A stretch of 64,000 nucleotides of DNA from Leptospiraceae bacterium (GTDB lineage: Bacteria; Spirochaetota; Leptospiria; Leptospirales; Leptospiraceae): assembly GCA_024233865.1 (NCBI GenBank), contig JACKPA010000001.1:186001-250000 (forward strand), in the 5' to 3' direction. Each line of letters begins with the position of its first letter. Within the stretch, counting starts at the first letter, position 1. Position numbers and translations under genes: made by a program. The notes beneath the pieces were generated by a model that searched no databases, was not told the DNA's origin, and was given only the letters and a program-made list of their open reading frames with translations. Of the stretch, positions 1 through 8,670 are shown piece by piece.

Positions 1-12
1 CAGGGATCATTC

Positions 13-37
13 GGACATTGAGCGTAGTCGAAATGTC
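13..37. repeat. Dispersed hairpin repeat, copy 1
   Basis: GACATT and AATGTC form a stem around a GAGCGTAGTCGA loop, followed on the + strand by seven T residues, so it could terminate a transcript entering from the left. The same core recurs at 3574-3599 and, degenerate and doubled, at 56137-56187. It lies just past the stop codon of the reverse-strand DUF3332 gene. Confidence 0.75.
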
Positions 38-42
38 TTTTT

Positions 43-633
43 TTAGAATTTGCTTAAAAGCTGAGAATATTCTTTAGAATCTACAATTTTAGAAGATTTA
101 ACTTTACCATCAATCGTTGACTGCAATACAATTTTAGAGCCTATTTGTTTTTCGTTTACTCCAACTTCTCGTAGTTTTCCGTCAACTTCTTTAAAGATTT
201 TGTTTGGCTGGTCTTTCAACAACACAAAACTTTCTTTTTCGTTTTGACTTTGAATGTCAACGTAGAGTTTTTGTCCGAATTCTGTGTAAGTTAGTGTAGC
301 TTTGCTGTCACCCTGGATAAATACTTTCACAGCTTTCCCTTCTTTATCGTAATTATTTTGTCCTACCTGTTCATCTGTCCAAAATTCCCATGTATTATAA
401 AAAACAAAATCTATAATAGGGGCAATAAACATCATAATTGCTGCCGGAATGGCTGCCACAACACATTTTGCAAAGCGAAAGCCTTTGCTTTGATCTTTAG
501 TAAAATCAAAAATTCCTTTAATTGCTCTTCGGGTCATAGGAAAAGTTCCACCAGCACAATTCACAAATGTTACAAGGTTAATGATAAATATTAATAGTAC
601 AATAATACTCTTTTTGAAAAAATTATTCTGCAT
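43..633 (-). CDS. DUF3332-like lipoprotein
   Basis: 196 aa. An N-terminal hydrophobic signal (about residues 8-25) ends in VNC, giving a probable lipid-modified Cys26; spirochaete lipoboxes are often this loose. A second hydrophobic stretch follows (about residues 57-80, AAIPAAIMMFIAPIIDFVFY) and then NTWEFWT. This signal, hydrophobic segment and xxEFWT layout matches my memory of the DUF3332 family, whose function is unknown. The remaining 110 residues are polar and look like a small beta-rich periplasmic domain. It stands alone, about 90 bp from the end of the histidine kinase on the same strand, so the kinase is downstream-independent or loosely coupled. The family call is moderately sure; the lipoprotein call is good. 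Confidence 0.7.
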   Translation of the reverse strand: MQNNFFKKSIIVLLIFIINLVTFVNCAGGTFPMTRRAIKGIFDFTKDQSKGFRFAKCVVAAIPAAIMMFIAPIIDFVFYNTWEFWTDEQVGQNNYDKEGKAVKVFIQGDSKATLTYTEFGQKLYVDIQSQNEKESFVLLKDQPNKIFKEVDGKLREVGVNEKQIGSKIVLQSTIDGKVKSSKIVDSKEYSQLLSKF

Positions 634-722
634 AATTTACTCCTTAAGTTTTAAACTTCAAATTAAGTTTGCCGATAAATAAAGCAAATATTTATTCGTC
701 TGTTATTAAAAAAAATAATAGG

Positions 723-2534
723 TTAGCTGGCTTGCAGGGAAAGTTGTATTGTAAAAATAGTTTCCCCTGGTTTAGAGTTTACGCTGATTTTTCCTTTATG
801 CTTTTCGATAATTCCTTTTACAATCCCTAATCCCAAGCCACTACCATCACCTTGCTTTTTTGTAGTAAAAAAAGGATCCCATATCCTGTCTATAACTTCC
901 GGTGGGATTCCATATCCGGTATCTTTTATTTCAACATAGGCATACTTTTCTTTTGTATACGTAGTAATAGTTAAAATCCCTCTTCCTTTCATGGCATGAA
1001 TAGCATTTTGAAATATATTTGTCCATACTTGATTTAATTCATCAATATAACAAGGAACTATCGGCTTTTCTATATAGTTTTTAATAACTTCAACTCCATG
1101 TTTTAGTTGATTATTCATGATAATAAGGGTGTTTTCAATACCTTCTGTTATATCAGCAATTATAAAGTTTGCTTGATCTATGTGTGAATAATATTTGAGG
1201 GCTTTTATAATTTTTACAACGCTTTTGATAGAGTATTTTATGTTATTTAGGTTTCTTTGAATTTGGGAAATATGTTCCAATAAATAAAAAGCATCAATTC
1301 CACTCTCTATAACAATTTGTATAAGCTCACTTTCACAACCTTGGATTCTTTTTTCAATAATAAACGTTGCCAACCTTCCAGCCAAATTCTCATCAATATT
1401 TAGAGCAATAAACTTCTTTTTCAGATTCTTTTTTAGAATAAACTGCCCTTGCAAGTCCCCCATTTTTTCCGTATTTTTCAGAAGTTCTTTTAATATGTGA
1501 TAAAATTTCTCGTATAACTCCGGAAATTTGATTAACCTTTCCAATGATCTCAAATGAGTTATCATATAAGAGATGTTACTTTCCAAATTATCAGCAGAAC
1601 CATTGATTACTCCGGCAGGAGTATTGATTTCGTGGGCAATTCCGGCAACCATTACACCTAAAGAAGCCATTTTTTCTGACATAATCAGTTGAGATTGAGT
1701 TTCCTGTAGGGCTTTGGTTTTTTCATTTAGGTCTTTAGTTCTTTGCTTGACTTTTTCTTCTAAATTTTCTGTCATTCCGGATAGACGATTGTAAAGAATA
1801 GAGTTTCCTATTGATAATCCGGTGCTTTTTTTGATTTCTAGAAATTTGTTGACTTCATTGCGAGTAAAATCAGAATTATCTATCTTTCTTCCTATTACCA
1901 TAATTCCGAGTAAACTGTCATTCAGCGTCATAGGAATAATGATATCTGCCTTTGTTTCAGCTATAAAATTTAAAGCATCATTTTTGATTTTCTCGTACCT
2001 TTCTTTGGTAAGAAAATCATTGGCAATAAAAATTTTATCATTGTCCATCAACCAAAGAATAAAAGGATGGTGGATGAAAAAAGAAACTTTGTTCTCATCC
2101 GTTGGTGGATTCGGTAAAAATACGCACTTTTCATCATCCCAAAGGAATATTGTCGCATGATTTACTTGAAAAGTTGCTTTAATAAAAACGGCAAGCTTAT
2201 AACATAAATCAATAGGTGTATTGAGTATCAGCAAGTCATTTTTTAGTTTATCGAGGGAAGTAAAATAAGAAATTGCTTTTGCTTTTGCTTTCCTAATTTT
2301 ATGGACTTTTTTTATTTTTTTGTAGCTATTTTGGCTTATCGTATATGCTACAATCCCAGATGCCAATACGCTAAAAAATATATTGATACAAGCGGAAGCT
2401 AAGTAAAAATAGACTTGGTTAGAAAACAGAACTTTAAGCTCTGTCATTTGTAAAAGTAATTGTAATAAACCGTTTACAACAACCATCAAAAATACTATTG
2501 TAAAATAAAATTTAAATTCGTGTTTGGATTTCAT
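723..2534 (-). CDS. Membrane sensor histidine kinase with GAF-like domain
   Basis: 603 aa. Two membrane helices (about residues 10-30 and 42-66) are followed by a basic linker, a GAF-like sensor region (about 95-245) and a coiled coil (about 250-285). The H-box GIAHEINTPAGVI places the phospho-accepting His at residue 301. About 200 residues separate it from the ATP-binding module, longer than the usual HisKA-HATPase spacing; the N-box is NAIHAM (about 515), then DTGYGIP and GSGLGLGIVKGI. It should autophosphorylate and pass phosphate to a separate response regulator, but none is adjacent. The gene is divergent from rsgA with only 26 bp between the start codons, so promoters must overlap. The signal it senses cannot be told. 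Confidence 0.9.
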   Translation of the reverse strand: MKSKHEFKFYFTIVFLMVVVNGLLQLLLQMTELKVLFSNQVYFYLASACINIFFSVLASGIVAYTISQNSYKKIKKVHKIRKAKAKAISYFTSLDKLKNDLLILNTPIDLCYKLAVFIKATFQVNHATIFLWDDEKCVFLPNPPTDENKVSFFIHHPFILWLMDNDKIFIANDFLTKERYEKIKNDALNFIAETKADIIIPMTLNDSLLGIMVIGRKIDNSDFTRNEVNKFLEIKKSTGLSIGNSILYNRLSGMTENLEEKVKQRTKDLNEKTKALQETQSQLIMSEKMASLGVMVAGIAHEINTPAGVINGSADNLESNISYMITHLRSLERLIKFPELYEKFYHILKELLKNTEKMGDLQGQFILKKNLKKKFIALNIDENLAGRLATFIIEKRIQGCESELIQIVIESGIDAFYLLEHISQIQRNLNNIKYSIKSVVKIIKALKYYSHIDQANFIIADITEGIENTLIIMNNQLKHGVEVIKNYIEKPIVPCYIDELNQVWTNIFQNAIHAMKGRGILTITTYTKEKYAYVEIKDTGYGIPPEVIDRIWDPFFTTKKQGDGSGLGLGIVKGIIEKHKGKISVNSKPGETIFTIQLSLQAS

Positions 2535-2560
2535 GCCATTATAAATAATGATAAAAGAAC

Positions 2561-3523
2561 ATGGAGAAAGATAATGTCAAAGAAAAATTTATAATTACCA
2601 AAGTCTATGGTGCTTATTATGAAATAGGAAATTTTCATGAAATCAAACGGGCAACCCTAAAAGGTAAGCTTCGCTTGGAAGAATATAATGAAAGACATCC
2701 ATTTGTTGTAGGTGATTATGTAGATGCTGAGTGTTGTAATGGGGATTGGGTCATTCAAAAAAGACATAAACGAAAAAACCATTTAATTCGCAAAAGCAAT
2801 CCGGTGGATACCCACGTTCTATGTGCCAATGTAGATAGAGTTGCCATTATAGCATCCCTGAAAAATCCGGAAACAAAAGATGGCTTTATTGATAGAAGCA
2901 TTGCAGCCGTTCACCATTCCGGAACGACCCCTTTGATACTTTTTAGCAAAAAAGACTTGGTGGATGAGAACGAAATTTCTCTTAAAATAAATAAATATCG
3001 CTCTCTAGGATATGAAGTTCTTCCAATTTCAAATAATGACCCTGGTAGTATTCAGGAATTTTTAGATATAATTGATGGTAAAACAACTTATCTAGTCGGG
3101 AATTCGGGAGTTGGAAAATCTAGCTTTATCAACCTTGCTACCAAAAAAGCCGTTCAAAAAATTAATGAGGTTAGTTTAACTACTCATAAGGGAAAACACA
3201 CAACAACCAATACAACAGCAATATTTCTAAATTCGAGTACAATCTTGATAGATTCGCCGGGAATTAAAGAATGGGGAATATTACACCTATCTGTTTCAGA
3301 GTTACTTATGACTTTTCCGGAACTTAGTACCAAAATGGACAGCTGCCTTTTAAGCAATTGCTGTAGTACGGAAGGAGGATGTGAAATGATAGAAGAATTA
3401 AACTCTGATTCAATGGACGTGGATAGGAAAAAAAGTATGCAATCCATGCTATTTAGCATACAATCGGACTACCGCTTGAGAGCTGATGACATAAATAAAT
3501 TCAAATACAAAAGAAGGAAATGA
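2561..3523 (+). CDS. rsgA: Ribosome-assembly GTPase RsgA
   Basis: 320 aa. A circularly permuted GTPase that checks late 30S subunit maturation. An N-terminal OB-fold (about residues 10-80) precedes G4 SKKDLV (129), G1 GNSGVGKSS (180-188) and G3 DSPGI (231-235) in the permuted order that defines the family. The C-terminal zinc region reads CLLSNCCSTEGGC, giving Cys262, Cys267, Cys268 and Cys274. The usual Cys-x4-Cys-x-His-x5-Cys motif has His where this protein has Ser269 and is one residue longer, so zinc binding must use an all-Cys set or be altered. The gene is alone, divergent from the histidine kinase and convergent with gmhB across a hairpin repeat. Confidence 0.93.
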   Translation: MEKDNVKEKFIITKVYGAYYEIGNFHEIKRATLKGKLRLEEYNERHPFVVGDYVDAECCNGDWVIQKRHKRKNHLIRKSNPVDTHVLCANVDRVAIIASLKNPETKDGFIDRSIAAVHHSGTTPLILFSKKDLVDENEISLKINKYRSLGYEVLPISNNDPGSIQEFLDIIDGKTTYLVGNSGVGKSSFINLATKKAVQKINEVSLTTHKGKHTTTNTTAIFLNSSTILIDSPGIKEWGILHLSVSELLMTFPELSTKMDSCLLSNCCSTEGGCEMIEELNSDSMDVDRKKSMQSMLFSIQSDYRLRADDINKFKYKRRK

Positions 3524-3573
3524 AGAACATTTCGGCATAAGCCTTTGGCTTCTTAGCGAGGTTGCGTAATAAG

Positions 3574-3599
3574 GGACATTTCGACTACGCTCAATGTCC
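3574..3599. repeat. Dispersed hairpin repeat, copy 2, containing the gmhB stop codon
   Basis: GGACATT (3574-3580) and AATGTCC (3593-3599) make a perfect 7-bp stem around TCGACTACGCTC. It lies between convergent rsgA and gmhB. The reverse-strand gmhB frame runs into it and stops at a TGA formed by its bases 3591-3593, so the element supplies the last residues (FGH) and stop codon of GmhB. Confidence 0.85.
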
Positions 3600-4154
3600 G
3601 AAAGGCATCCAAACGCTACATAAATAATCCAACAACTCTTGATGACTGGCAAAATGAAAACAATTTTCCGGTAATGTTATTGAAGGTTTTTGGGGGCTAA
3701 CAAGCATATTTGTGGCTACCTTAGCATTTAGTCCGGCTATAATATCAGACTCTTTATCACCCACTAAAACCGAAGACGACAAATCTATGGGAAATTCTTG
3801 TTTGGCTTGTAATATCATTCCGGGAGCTGGTTTTCTGCAATTGCATTTGGTTTTATATTCTCCCAAACCTTCTGTTGGATGATGAGGACAAAAATATACT
3901 TTTTGGATAGGTATTTCTAACTTACTAAATTCATTTATCATATAATTCGTTAAAATATGAAAGTCTGCCTCTGTATAATATTTTCTTGCGATTCCTGCTT
4001 GGTTTGTGATCACAAAAATTTGGTAACCTTTCTTAAAAAAAAATCGACAAAGTGGAAAGATATCTTGTATAAATACAAAATCTTCTATCTTGTGAACATA
4101 ATGAGTGTCGATATTGATGATTCCATCTCTATCTAAAAAAAGTGCTTTGTTCAT
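3591..4154 (-). CDS. gmhB: D-glycero-D-manno-heptose 1,7-bisphosphate 7-phosphatase
   Basis: 187 aa. A HAD-superfamily phosphatase of ADP-heptose synthesis, supplying LPS core heptose in the cytosol. Motif I is FLDRDGIIN with the nucleophile and acid/base Asp at residues 8 and 10, motif II is ITNQAGI, motif III Lys is in CRKPAPGM, and the acidic motif is GDKESDI. The CPHHP and CNC pair form the zinc loop typical of GmhB rather than histidinol phosphatase. Length is normal. The C-terminus is encoded by an intergenic hairpin repeat, so the last few residues are probably not conserved. Its presence argues for a lipopolysaccharide-bearing spirochaete. Confidence 0.9.
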   Translation of the reverse strand: MNKALFLDRDGIINIDTHYVHKIEDFVFIQDIFPLCRFFFKKGYQIFVITNQAGIARKYYTEADFHILTNYMINEFSKLEIPIQKVYFCPHHPTEGLGEYKTKCNCRKPAPGMILQAKQEFPIDLSSSVLVGDKESDIIAGLNAKVATNMLVSPQKPSITLPENCFHFASHQELLDYLCSVWMPFGH

Positions 4155-4238
4155 GCTATTCGTTAAATCCCATAAATTTTTAAGAGAACACTTAATTTTT
4201 TCTATGATAGTTTTGTATATCGTATAAAGTTTAACATT

Positions 4239-4469
4239 ATGTCAAACGACAAACGAAAAGAACTAGACTTAAGAAAAGAATTGGACTCTATAGTAAACAG
4301 CTTGAATTTTTGTAGGGATCAGCTTATCTTTAAATTTCAGCCCGAGCATATTGAAAGATTGCACCGCCTGAATGTAATGCTAAAACAAATCTCTCTTGCT
4401 TATCTGGATGTTGTTACAACCAATAATCGTGAAGCTTTGGAACAATTTTCTGCTTTAAAAAATAAGTAA
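4239..4469 (+). CDS. Small hypothetical protein
   Basis: 76 aa, not recognised. It is charged, largely helical by appearance and has no signal peptide or membrane segment. It sits alone between gmhB (divergent) and flhB (convergent, 6 bp away), so its stop abuts the end of flhB. The uninterrupted frame, ATG start and clean fit between neighbours support a real gene; a flagellar role is only suggested by position. Confidence 0.55.
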   Translation: MSNDKRKELDLRKELDSIVNSLNFCRDQLIFKFQPEHIERLHRLNVMLKQISLAYLDVVTTNNREALEQFSALKNK

Positions 4470-4475
4470 AATCGC

Positions 4476-5600
4476 TTAGGCTATTCTTTTTCTAAATTTG
4501 TCTAATTTGGCGACAATAATAGAAATTGCTCGATAAAATTTTACGGGAATGGGTTTGTCAATTTCCCCTTCATCATACAATAACCTAGCTGTGACCCGAT
4601 CTTCGACAATTGGAATATTGTGTTTTTTGGCAAGTCTGCGGATAATTAAGGCAAATTCATCCATACCCTTGGCTACAACAATAGGAGCGTCATGAACAGC
4701 CGGATCATACTGCAAAGCAACGGAAAAATGAGTCGGATTCACAACTACAACATCAGCAGTTGGTACTTTTTGCAACATCCCTCTTCTGATAAAGTCTCGA
4801 ACCATCTGTCTTCTGCGGTTTAATAAAGCTTTGTCACCTTCCGATTCTTTCATTTCTTGCCTTGCTTCAAAAGGTGTAACTTTTAGCGATTGCTCATGTT
4901 CATATTTTTGGTAATAATAATCCAAAATACTAATGGCAAAAAGCACAACTCCTACAACTAGAAAAATCTTTAAAGCTGAATTTGCCAAAACCTTTAGCGC
5001 ACCTTTCATTCCCATCTGACCAGCTAAAATCAAAGACAAAAAATCCATAGAAATAATAATATAGCTTATCCACCCAACTACCGCTACTTTTGCAAGGGTT
5101 TTTGCCAGGTTAAACATAGTTTGTCTTGTTGGTAAAACTCTTTTAAAATTAGGAATTAATTTATTAAATTTAAAACCAAGGGCTTTGGGAGTAAAAACAA
5201 ATCCGACCTGAACAACACTCCCTGCAATTGCAGTAATAAAAGTTACAATCAAAATAGGTAAAAGTAATGAAAAAACGTCTCCCATGGTAGATTGTAGAAG
5301 TTCTGTCATCCCTTCAGTTTCAAAAGTAGTTCTGTTTCCTACATTATTAAAATATTTTTTTATGATTACAACGGTTTGAACAAATAAATAATTACCCATA
5401 AGATAAACTGTTAACATACCTGCCATAATCACCAATGCTGATGGTAATTCCGGACTTTTGGGAAGATTTCCCTTTTCTTTTTCTTCCCGCCTTCGCCTTT
5501 CGCTAGGCTCTTCCGTGCGTCCTTCATCTTCAGCAGCAGCAAAAAATTGAAGGTCTATAAAATATTCTAATTCTGCTGCCAGCTTTATGTTTTCAACCAT
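4476..5600 (-). CDS. flhB: Flagellar type III export switch protein FlhB
   Basis: 374 aa. An inner-membrane part of the flagellar export gate that controls the switch from rod/hook to filament substrates. After a polar N-terminus with the RTEEPSERRRREEKEKGNLP signature come four membrane helices (about 55-80, 110-135, 165-190, 208-228). The cytoplasmic autocleavage motif NPTH is at residues 288-291, and a basic C-terminal tail follows. It has about 20 extra residues before the usual start; no strong ribosome site marks the ATG at 5600. flhA lies 9 kb away rather than beside it. Confidence 0.95.
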   Translation of the reverse strand: MVENIKLAAELEYFIDLQFFAAAEDEGRTEEPSERRRREEKEKGNLPKSPELPSALVIMAGMLTVYLMGNYLFVQTVVIIKKYFNNVGNRTTFETEGMTELLQSTMGDVFSLLLPILIVTFITAIAGSVVQVGFVFTPKALGFKFNKLIPNFKRVLPTRQTMFNLAKTLAKVAVVGWISYIIISMDFLSLILAGQMGMKGALKVLANSALKIFLVVGVVLFAISILDYYYQKYEHEQSLKVTPFEARQEMKESEGDKALLNRRRQMVRDFIRRGMLQKVPTADVVVVNPTHFSVALQYDPAVHDAPIVVAKGMDEFALIIRRLAKKHNIPIVEDRVTARLLYDEGEIDKPIPVKFYRAISIIVAKLDKFRKRIA

Positions 5601-5744
5601 TTGTTTTCACTGAATGGAATTGTATGATATTTGAAAATAACATTTTTTCTTAAATCTATAAGACAAATTTATTTTTGAGGCTGGGTAAAATAGGCAAGGT
5701 TTTTGCATGGGTAAGGGTTAACTCTCAGACTTAGACTATATAAA

Positions 5745-7031
5745 ATGTACAAAGAAAAAATATTGAATACCTATGAAACTTGGATGTCTTTAATAAAAAA
5801 TGGAGAAATAATCCCTTATTTTCAGCCAATTTTATCCATAGAAGATAAATGCGTTTTTGGTTATGAAACTTTAGGTAGATTAAAGCTCCAAAATGGCGAA
5901 ATAATTTCCCTTGGTAATTTTTTTACCGCCAAATTTTATTCTTGGTTGGAATATAAGGGTATATGTCAACAAGTTGCATCAGATTATAAAGCTATAGATA
6001 ATCTATTGCAATTCAAATCTCTTGAAAAAATTAAAAATGATCCAAACAAAAAGTCCAAACTATTTATAAATGTTTCTCCTTCTTTATTGGAAGACAATTC
6101 CCATGGTGACGAATATTTTTCTAATTTAATAGATTCCATCGAAAAAGTTGGATTATCTCCTGATAGGATTGTGATTGAAATAACGGAAGAATACATTCGT
6201 ACAGGCTTAAAACCTCTACGACCTAAAATTGAGTATCTAAAAAGCCTTGGCTGCTTGATTGCCATTGATGATTTGGGAACCAAAAGCTCCAATTTGGATA
6301 GAATTGGCTTTTTTCAACCGGATATTATCAAAATAGATATGCAAATACTCAAAATGTCCGTAGTCGATAGAAATTATGAGCAGATTTTGTATACCATAGC
6401 CCAGTTATCCGAAAGCATAGGTATTTCTGTTTTGTATGAAGGGATTGAAACGGAAGAAGAGTTGTTTCACGCGATGAGTTTTGGTTCTCGTTATATCCAA
6501 GGATACTTATTTGAAAAAGCGCAGCCCAATTTAATCAAAAGAGAATATTTTTACCATACCACCAATCGGCTTCTTGCAAAATTCTATATTCAAACAACGG
6601 ATGCTCTAAGAGCCAGAGTCAGCTGGGAAAATGAAATAGAAAACAAGCTAAATAGCTTAAATTTAAAAGATTTAAAATTAAACAATTACATGAACTATGC
6701 TTCTTCTTATGAAGAAATTTTTAAAATTGATAGAAACATATATAGATTTTTTATCACTGATATTTATGGGAATCAAGTATCACCTAATTATATAAGAGGA
6801 CTAAACAATGAAATCTTGATTGATTATGGAAATCCGGGGAATAACTGGTCCTGGCGACCGTATTTTTTGAACCATATTTATCGAACTTACAGAATTCCTT
6901 CCAGATGGGTTATCAGCAAACCTTATCGCGATATTTTGAAAAACCTGATTTTGAGGACTTTTTCATTATCTTTAGATGATAATTTGATCATATTCATAGA
7001 CCTTATCTACAAAGAATCAAAGATTATTTAA
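5745..7031 (+). CDS. EAL-domain protein with YkuI_C-type sensor domain
   Basis: 428 aa. The EAL domain (about residues 20-262) reads ETL (41-43) in place of EAL. It keeps the metal and catalytic positions: Asn109 (FINVSP), Glu145 (IEITE), Asp175-Asp176 (IDDLGT), Lys196 (IKID), Glu232 (YEGIE) and QGYLF. Hydrolysis of cyclic di-GMP is therefore likely. The C-terminal 160 residues, with FFITDIYGNQVSPN and NWSWRPYF, match the EAL-associated YkuI_C fold, a PAS/CACHE-like ligand domain that has no membrane anchor here. The gene is divergent from flhB with 144 bp between, so a link to motility is plausible. Confidence 0.88.
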   Translation: MYKEKILNTYETWMSLIKNGEIIPYFQPILSIEDKCVFGYETLGRLKLQNGEIISLGNFFTAKFYSWLEYKGICQQVASDYKAIDNLLQFKSLEKIKNDPNKKSKLFINVSPSLLEDNSHGDEYFSNLIDSIEKVGLSPDRIVIEITEEYIRTGLKPLRPKIEYLKSLGCLIAIDDLGTKSSNLDRIGFFQPDIIKIDMQILKMSVVDRNYEQILYTIAQLSESIGISVLYEGIETEEELFHAMSFGSRYIQGYLFEKAQPNLIKREYFYHTTNRLLAKFYIQTTDALRARVSWENEIENKLNSLNLKDLKLNNYMNYASSYEEIFKIDRNIYRFFITDIYGNQVSPNYIRGLNNEILIDYGNPGNNWSWRPYFLNHIYRTYRIPSRWVISKPYRDILKNLILRTFSLSLDDNLIIFIDLIYKESKII

Positions 7032-7057
7032 TTCTATAGGTCTTTGATTTTCTTTTG
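7015..7057 (+). terminator. Probable intrinsic terminator after the EAL gene
   Basis: AATCAAAGA (7015-7023) and TCTTTGATT (7041-7049) form a perfect 9-bp stem followed by TTCTTTT. The first arm overlaps the end of the coding sequence. The stem is AT-rich, so strength is uncertain. Confidence 0.5.
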
Positions 7058-7147
7058 ACAAGTTACAATATTTCTGCATACAAATGTAGTTTAAAATAAA
7101 ATTATGATTATAATTGACTTTCAGAAAAAAAAACACACGATAGCATT

Positions 7148-8281
7148 ATGGTAGAAGAAAAAGCGGTAGAAAAAATATCCAAAAGATACTTTGGATTTCG
7201 CCTTTTGGACAGGTATTTATTCTCCGAATTTATCAAAACTTTTTTGGGAACGATTGTACTTTTAACCGGAATATTGATTATCTCTTCTGTTATGGATAAT
7301 TTAAAAATATTCATTGCATCCAAGGAAGCCTCTTACCATATTTACCTTTTTTTGTTGTACAGTATTCCCAAAATGGTTGTTTGGGTGATTCCATCCGCTT
7401 TAATGTTTGCAGTCTGTTTTGTGGTAGGGCAATTCAGTTCCAATAAAGAACTTGTATCTATCATGGCTGCCGGTGTTTCTTTTTATAGAACCGTGAGACC
7501 TTTATTTTTGTTCGGTGGTCTGATGTGGCTTTTTGTGTTGTTTTCCAGTGAGTTTGTTGTTAGATCACTCAATTCTCTGGCTGCTTATGAACATTCTATG
7601 ATTCTAAAAGGTGTGGGAACAAAAACGGATCTTGTTTATCAACTCCACATCAAAGGAAAAGAAGGTTTCTATTACGTATATTGGTATGATGATACAAGAA
7701 AATCCGTTAGAGGTGGATTTAATTACGTTAAAATCAACAATAAAAACCTCGCTGACTATGTAATATCTGCTCAAAATGCAGTTTATGATGAAAAAAAGAA
7801 AGAATGGACCTTGGAAAAAATAGAAGAAATTATATTTGATGAATCCATGAACATTAAATCCTTCAAGAAATACGAAGAGAAGGTTTATAAATTTCCGGAA
7901 GACGGTAATTACTTTAAAAAACCAATCAAACAAATAGAGGAAATGAACTTTGCTGAGCTTACGGAGGAAATGAGCGTTAGAAAAGGCAAGGGAATTCCTT
8001 ATAACGACCTTGCCGTTGAAAGACATTCAATTTTTGCATTACCTCTGATGTGCTTGATAGTTGTTATTATTGGTGCAATTGCCGGAGCTTATACTAAAAA
8101 ATCGGCCGGAGTGGCATCTTTAGGAATAACAATTATTGTAGTACTTATTTATTATATCTTCTATTCTGCAGGACGGTCTTTAGGGGAAAATGGAGTGCTT
8201 CCTCCTTCCATATCCGTTTGGTCAACATCTGCCCTATTTTTAGGACTTTCTTATTTTTTATATAAAAAATTTAATCTTTAA
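7148..8281 (+). CDS. LptF/LptG-family LPS export permease (YjgP/YjgQ)
   Basis: 377 aa. The layout is three N-terminal membrane helices (about residues 25-48, 60-90, 112-130), a 170-residue periplasmic beta-jellyroll region, and three C-terminal helices (about 298-375). RHSIFALPLMCLIVVIIG matches the conserved entry into the last helices. LptF and LptG form the membrane part of the LptB2FG transporter that feeds LPS to the periplasmic bridge. Only one paralogue is present, so LptF and LptG cannot be told apart with confidence. It is probably monocistronic, lying behind the terminator at 7015-7057. An LptE-like lipoprotein is encoded at 27690. Confidence 0.88.
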   Translation: MVEEKAVEKISKRYFGFRLLDRYLFSEFIKTFLGTIVLLTGILIISSVMDNLKIFIASKEASYHIYLFLLYSIPKMVVWVIPSALMFAVCFVVGQFSSNKELVSIMAAGVSFYRTVRPLFLFGGLMWLFVLFSSEFVVRSLNSLAAYEHSMILKGVGTKTDLVYQLHIKGKEGFYYVYWYDDTRKSVRGGFNYVKINNKNLADYVISAQNAVYDEKKKEWTLEKIEEIIFDESMNIKSFKKYEEKVYKFPEDGNYFKKPIKQIEEMNFAELTEEMSVRKGKGIPYNDLAVERHSIFALPLMCLIVVIIGAIAGAYTKKSAGVASLGITIIVVLIYYIFYSAGRSLGENGVLPPSISVWSTSALFLGLSYFLYKKFNL

Positions 8282-8342
8282 TGGTAGTAAGATGCTTTTG
8301 ATTAATACAAAAAATTTCTCTAAATATTTTCTTGGCAGTATT

Positions 8343-8543
8343 TTAACTTGATGGCTTGTATTCTTGGATAAAAAAATATGGTTTCTGAGGCTCTTTAATT
8401 CCTGTTGCTACCATGAAATCAGCGTATCCTTTGATTTCGACACCATTAACCGTTCCTTGAATACTAGCTTCATACCAATCTTGAATATAATCCATCGAAA
8501 AATCGACCTTATCTAAAATGAAATCAGCTAGGTCAGCTGTTTT
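8343..8543 (-). pseudogene. Remnant of a PD-(D/E)XK-type protein
   Basis: In the 390-bp gap before the phosphatase gene, the reverse strand holds 66 open codons with no good start. They include GTVNGVEIKGYADFMVA and then KPYFFIQEYKPS before the stop. GYADF plus QEYK has the Asp...Glu-x-Lys arrangement of PD-(D/E)XK nuclease folds and resembles small proteins reading WLVA...FFxHEYKPE that I recall from other bacteria. The N-terminus and everything after the EYK motif are missing, so this is a fragment. The rest of 8282-8670 shows nothing except AT-rich upstream DNA of the PP2C gene. Confidence 0.55.
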
Positions 8544-8670
8544 TTATGGCTTACCTTAGTTTTTACTATACACCTAGGTTCAAATTTAAATAAATAAGGT
8601 AATTTTTTATAACAAGAAATTAATAATACTTGAATTTTAAATTTATTTACATTTAGTAATATGAGAATAG

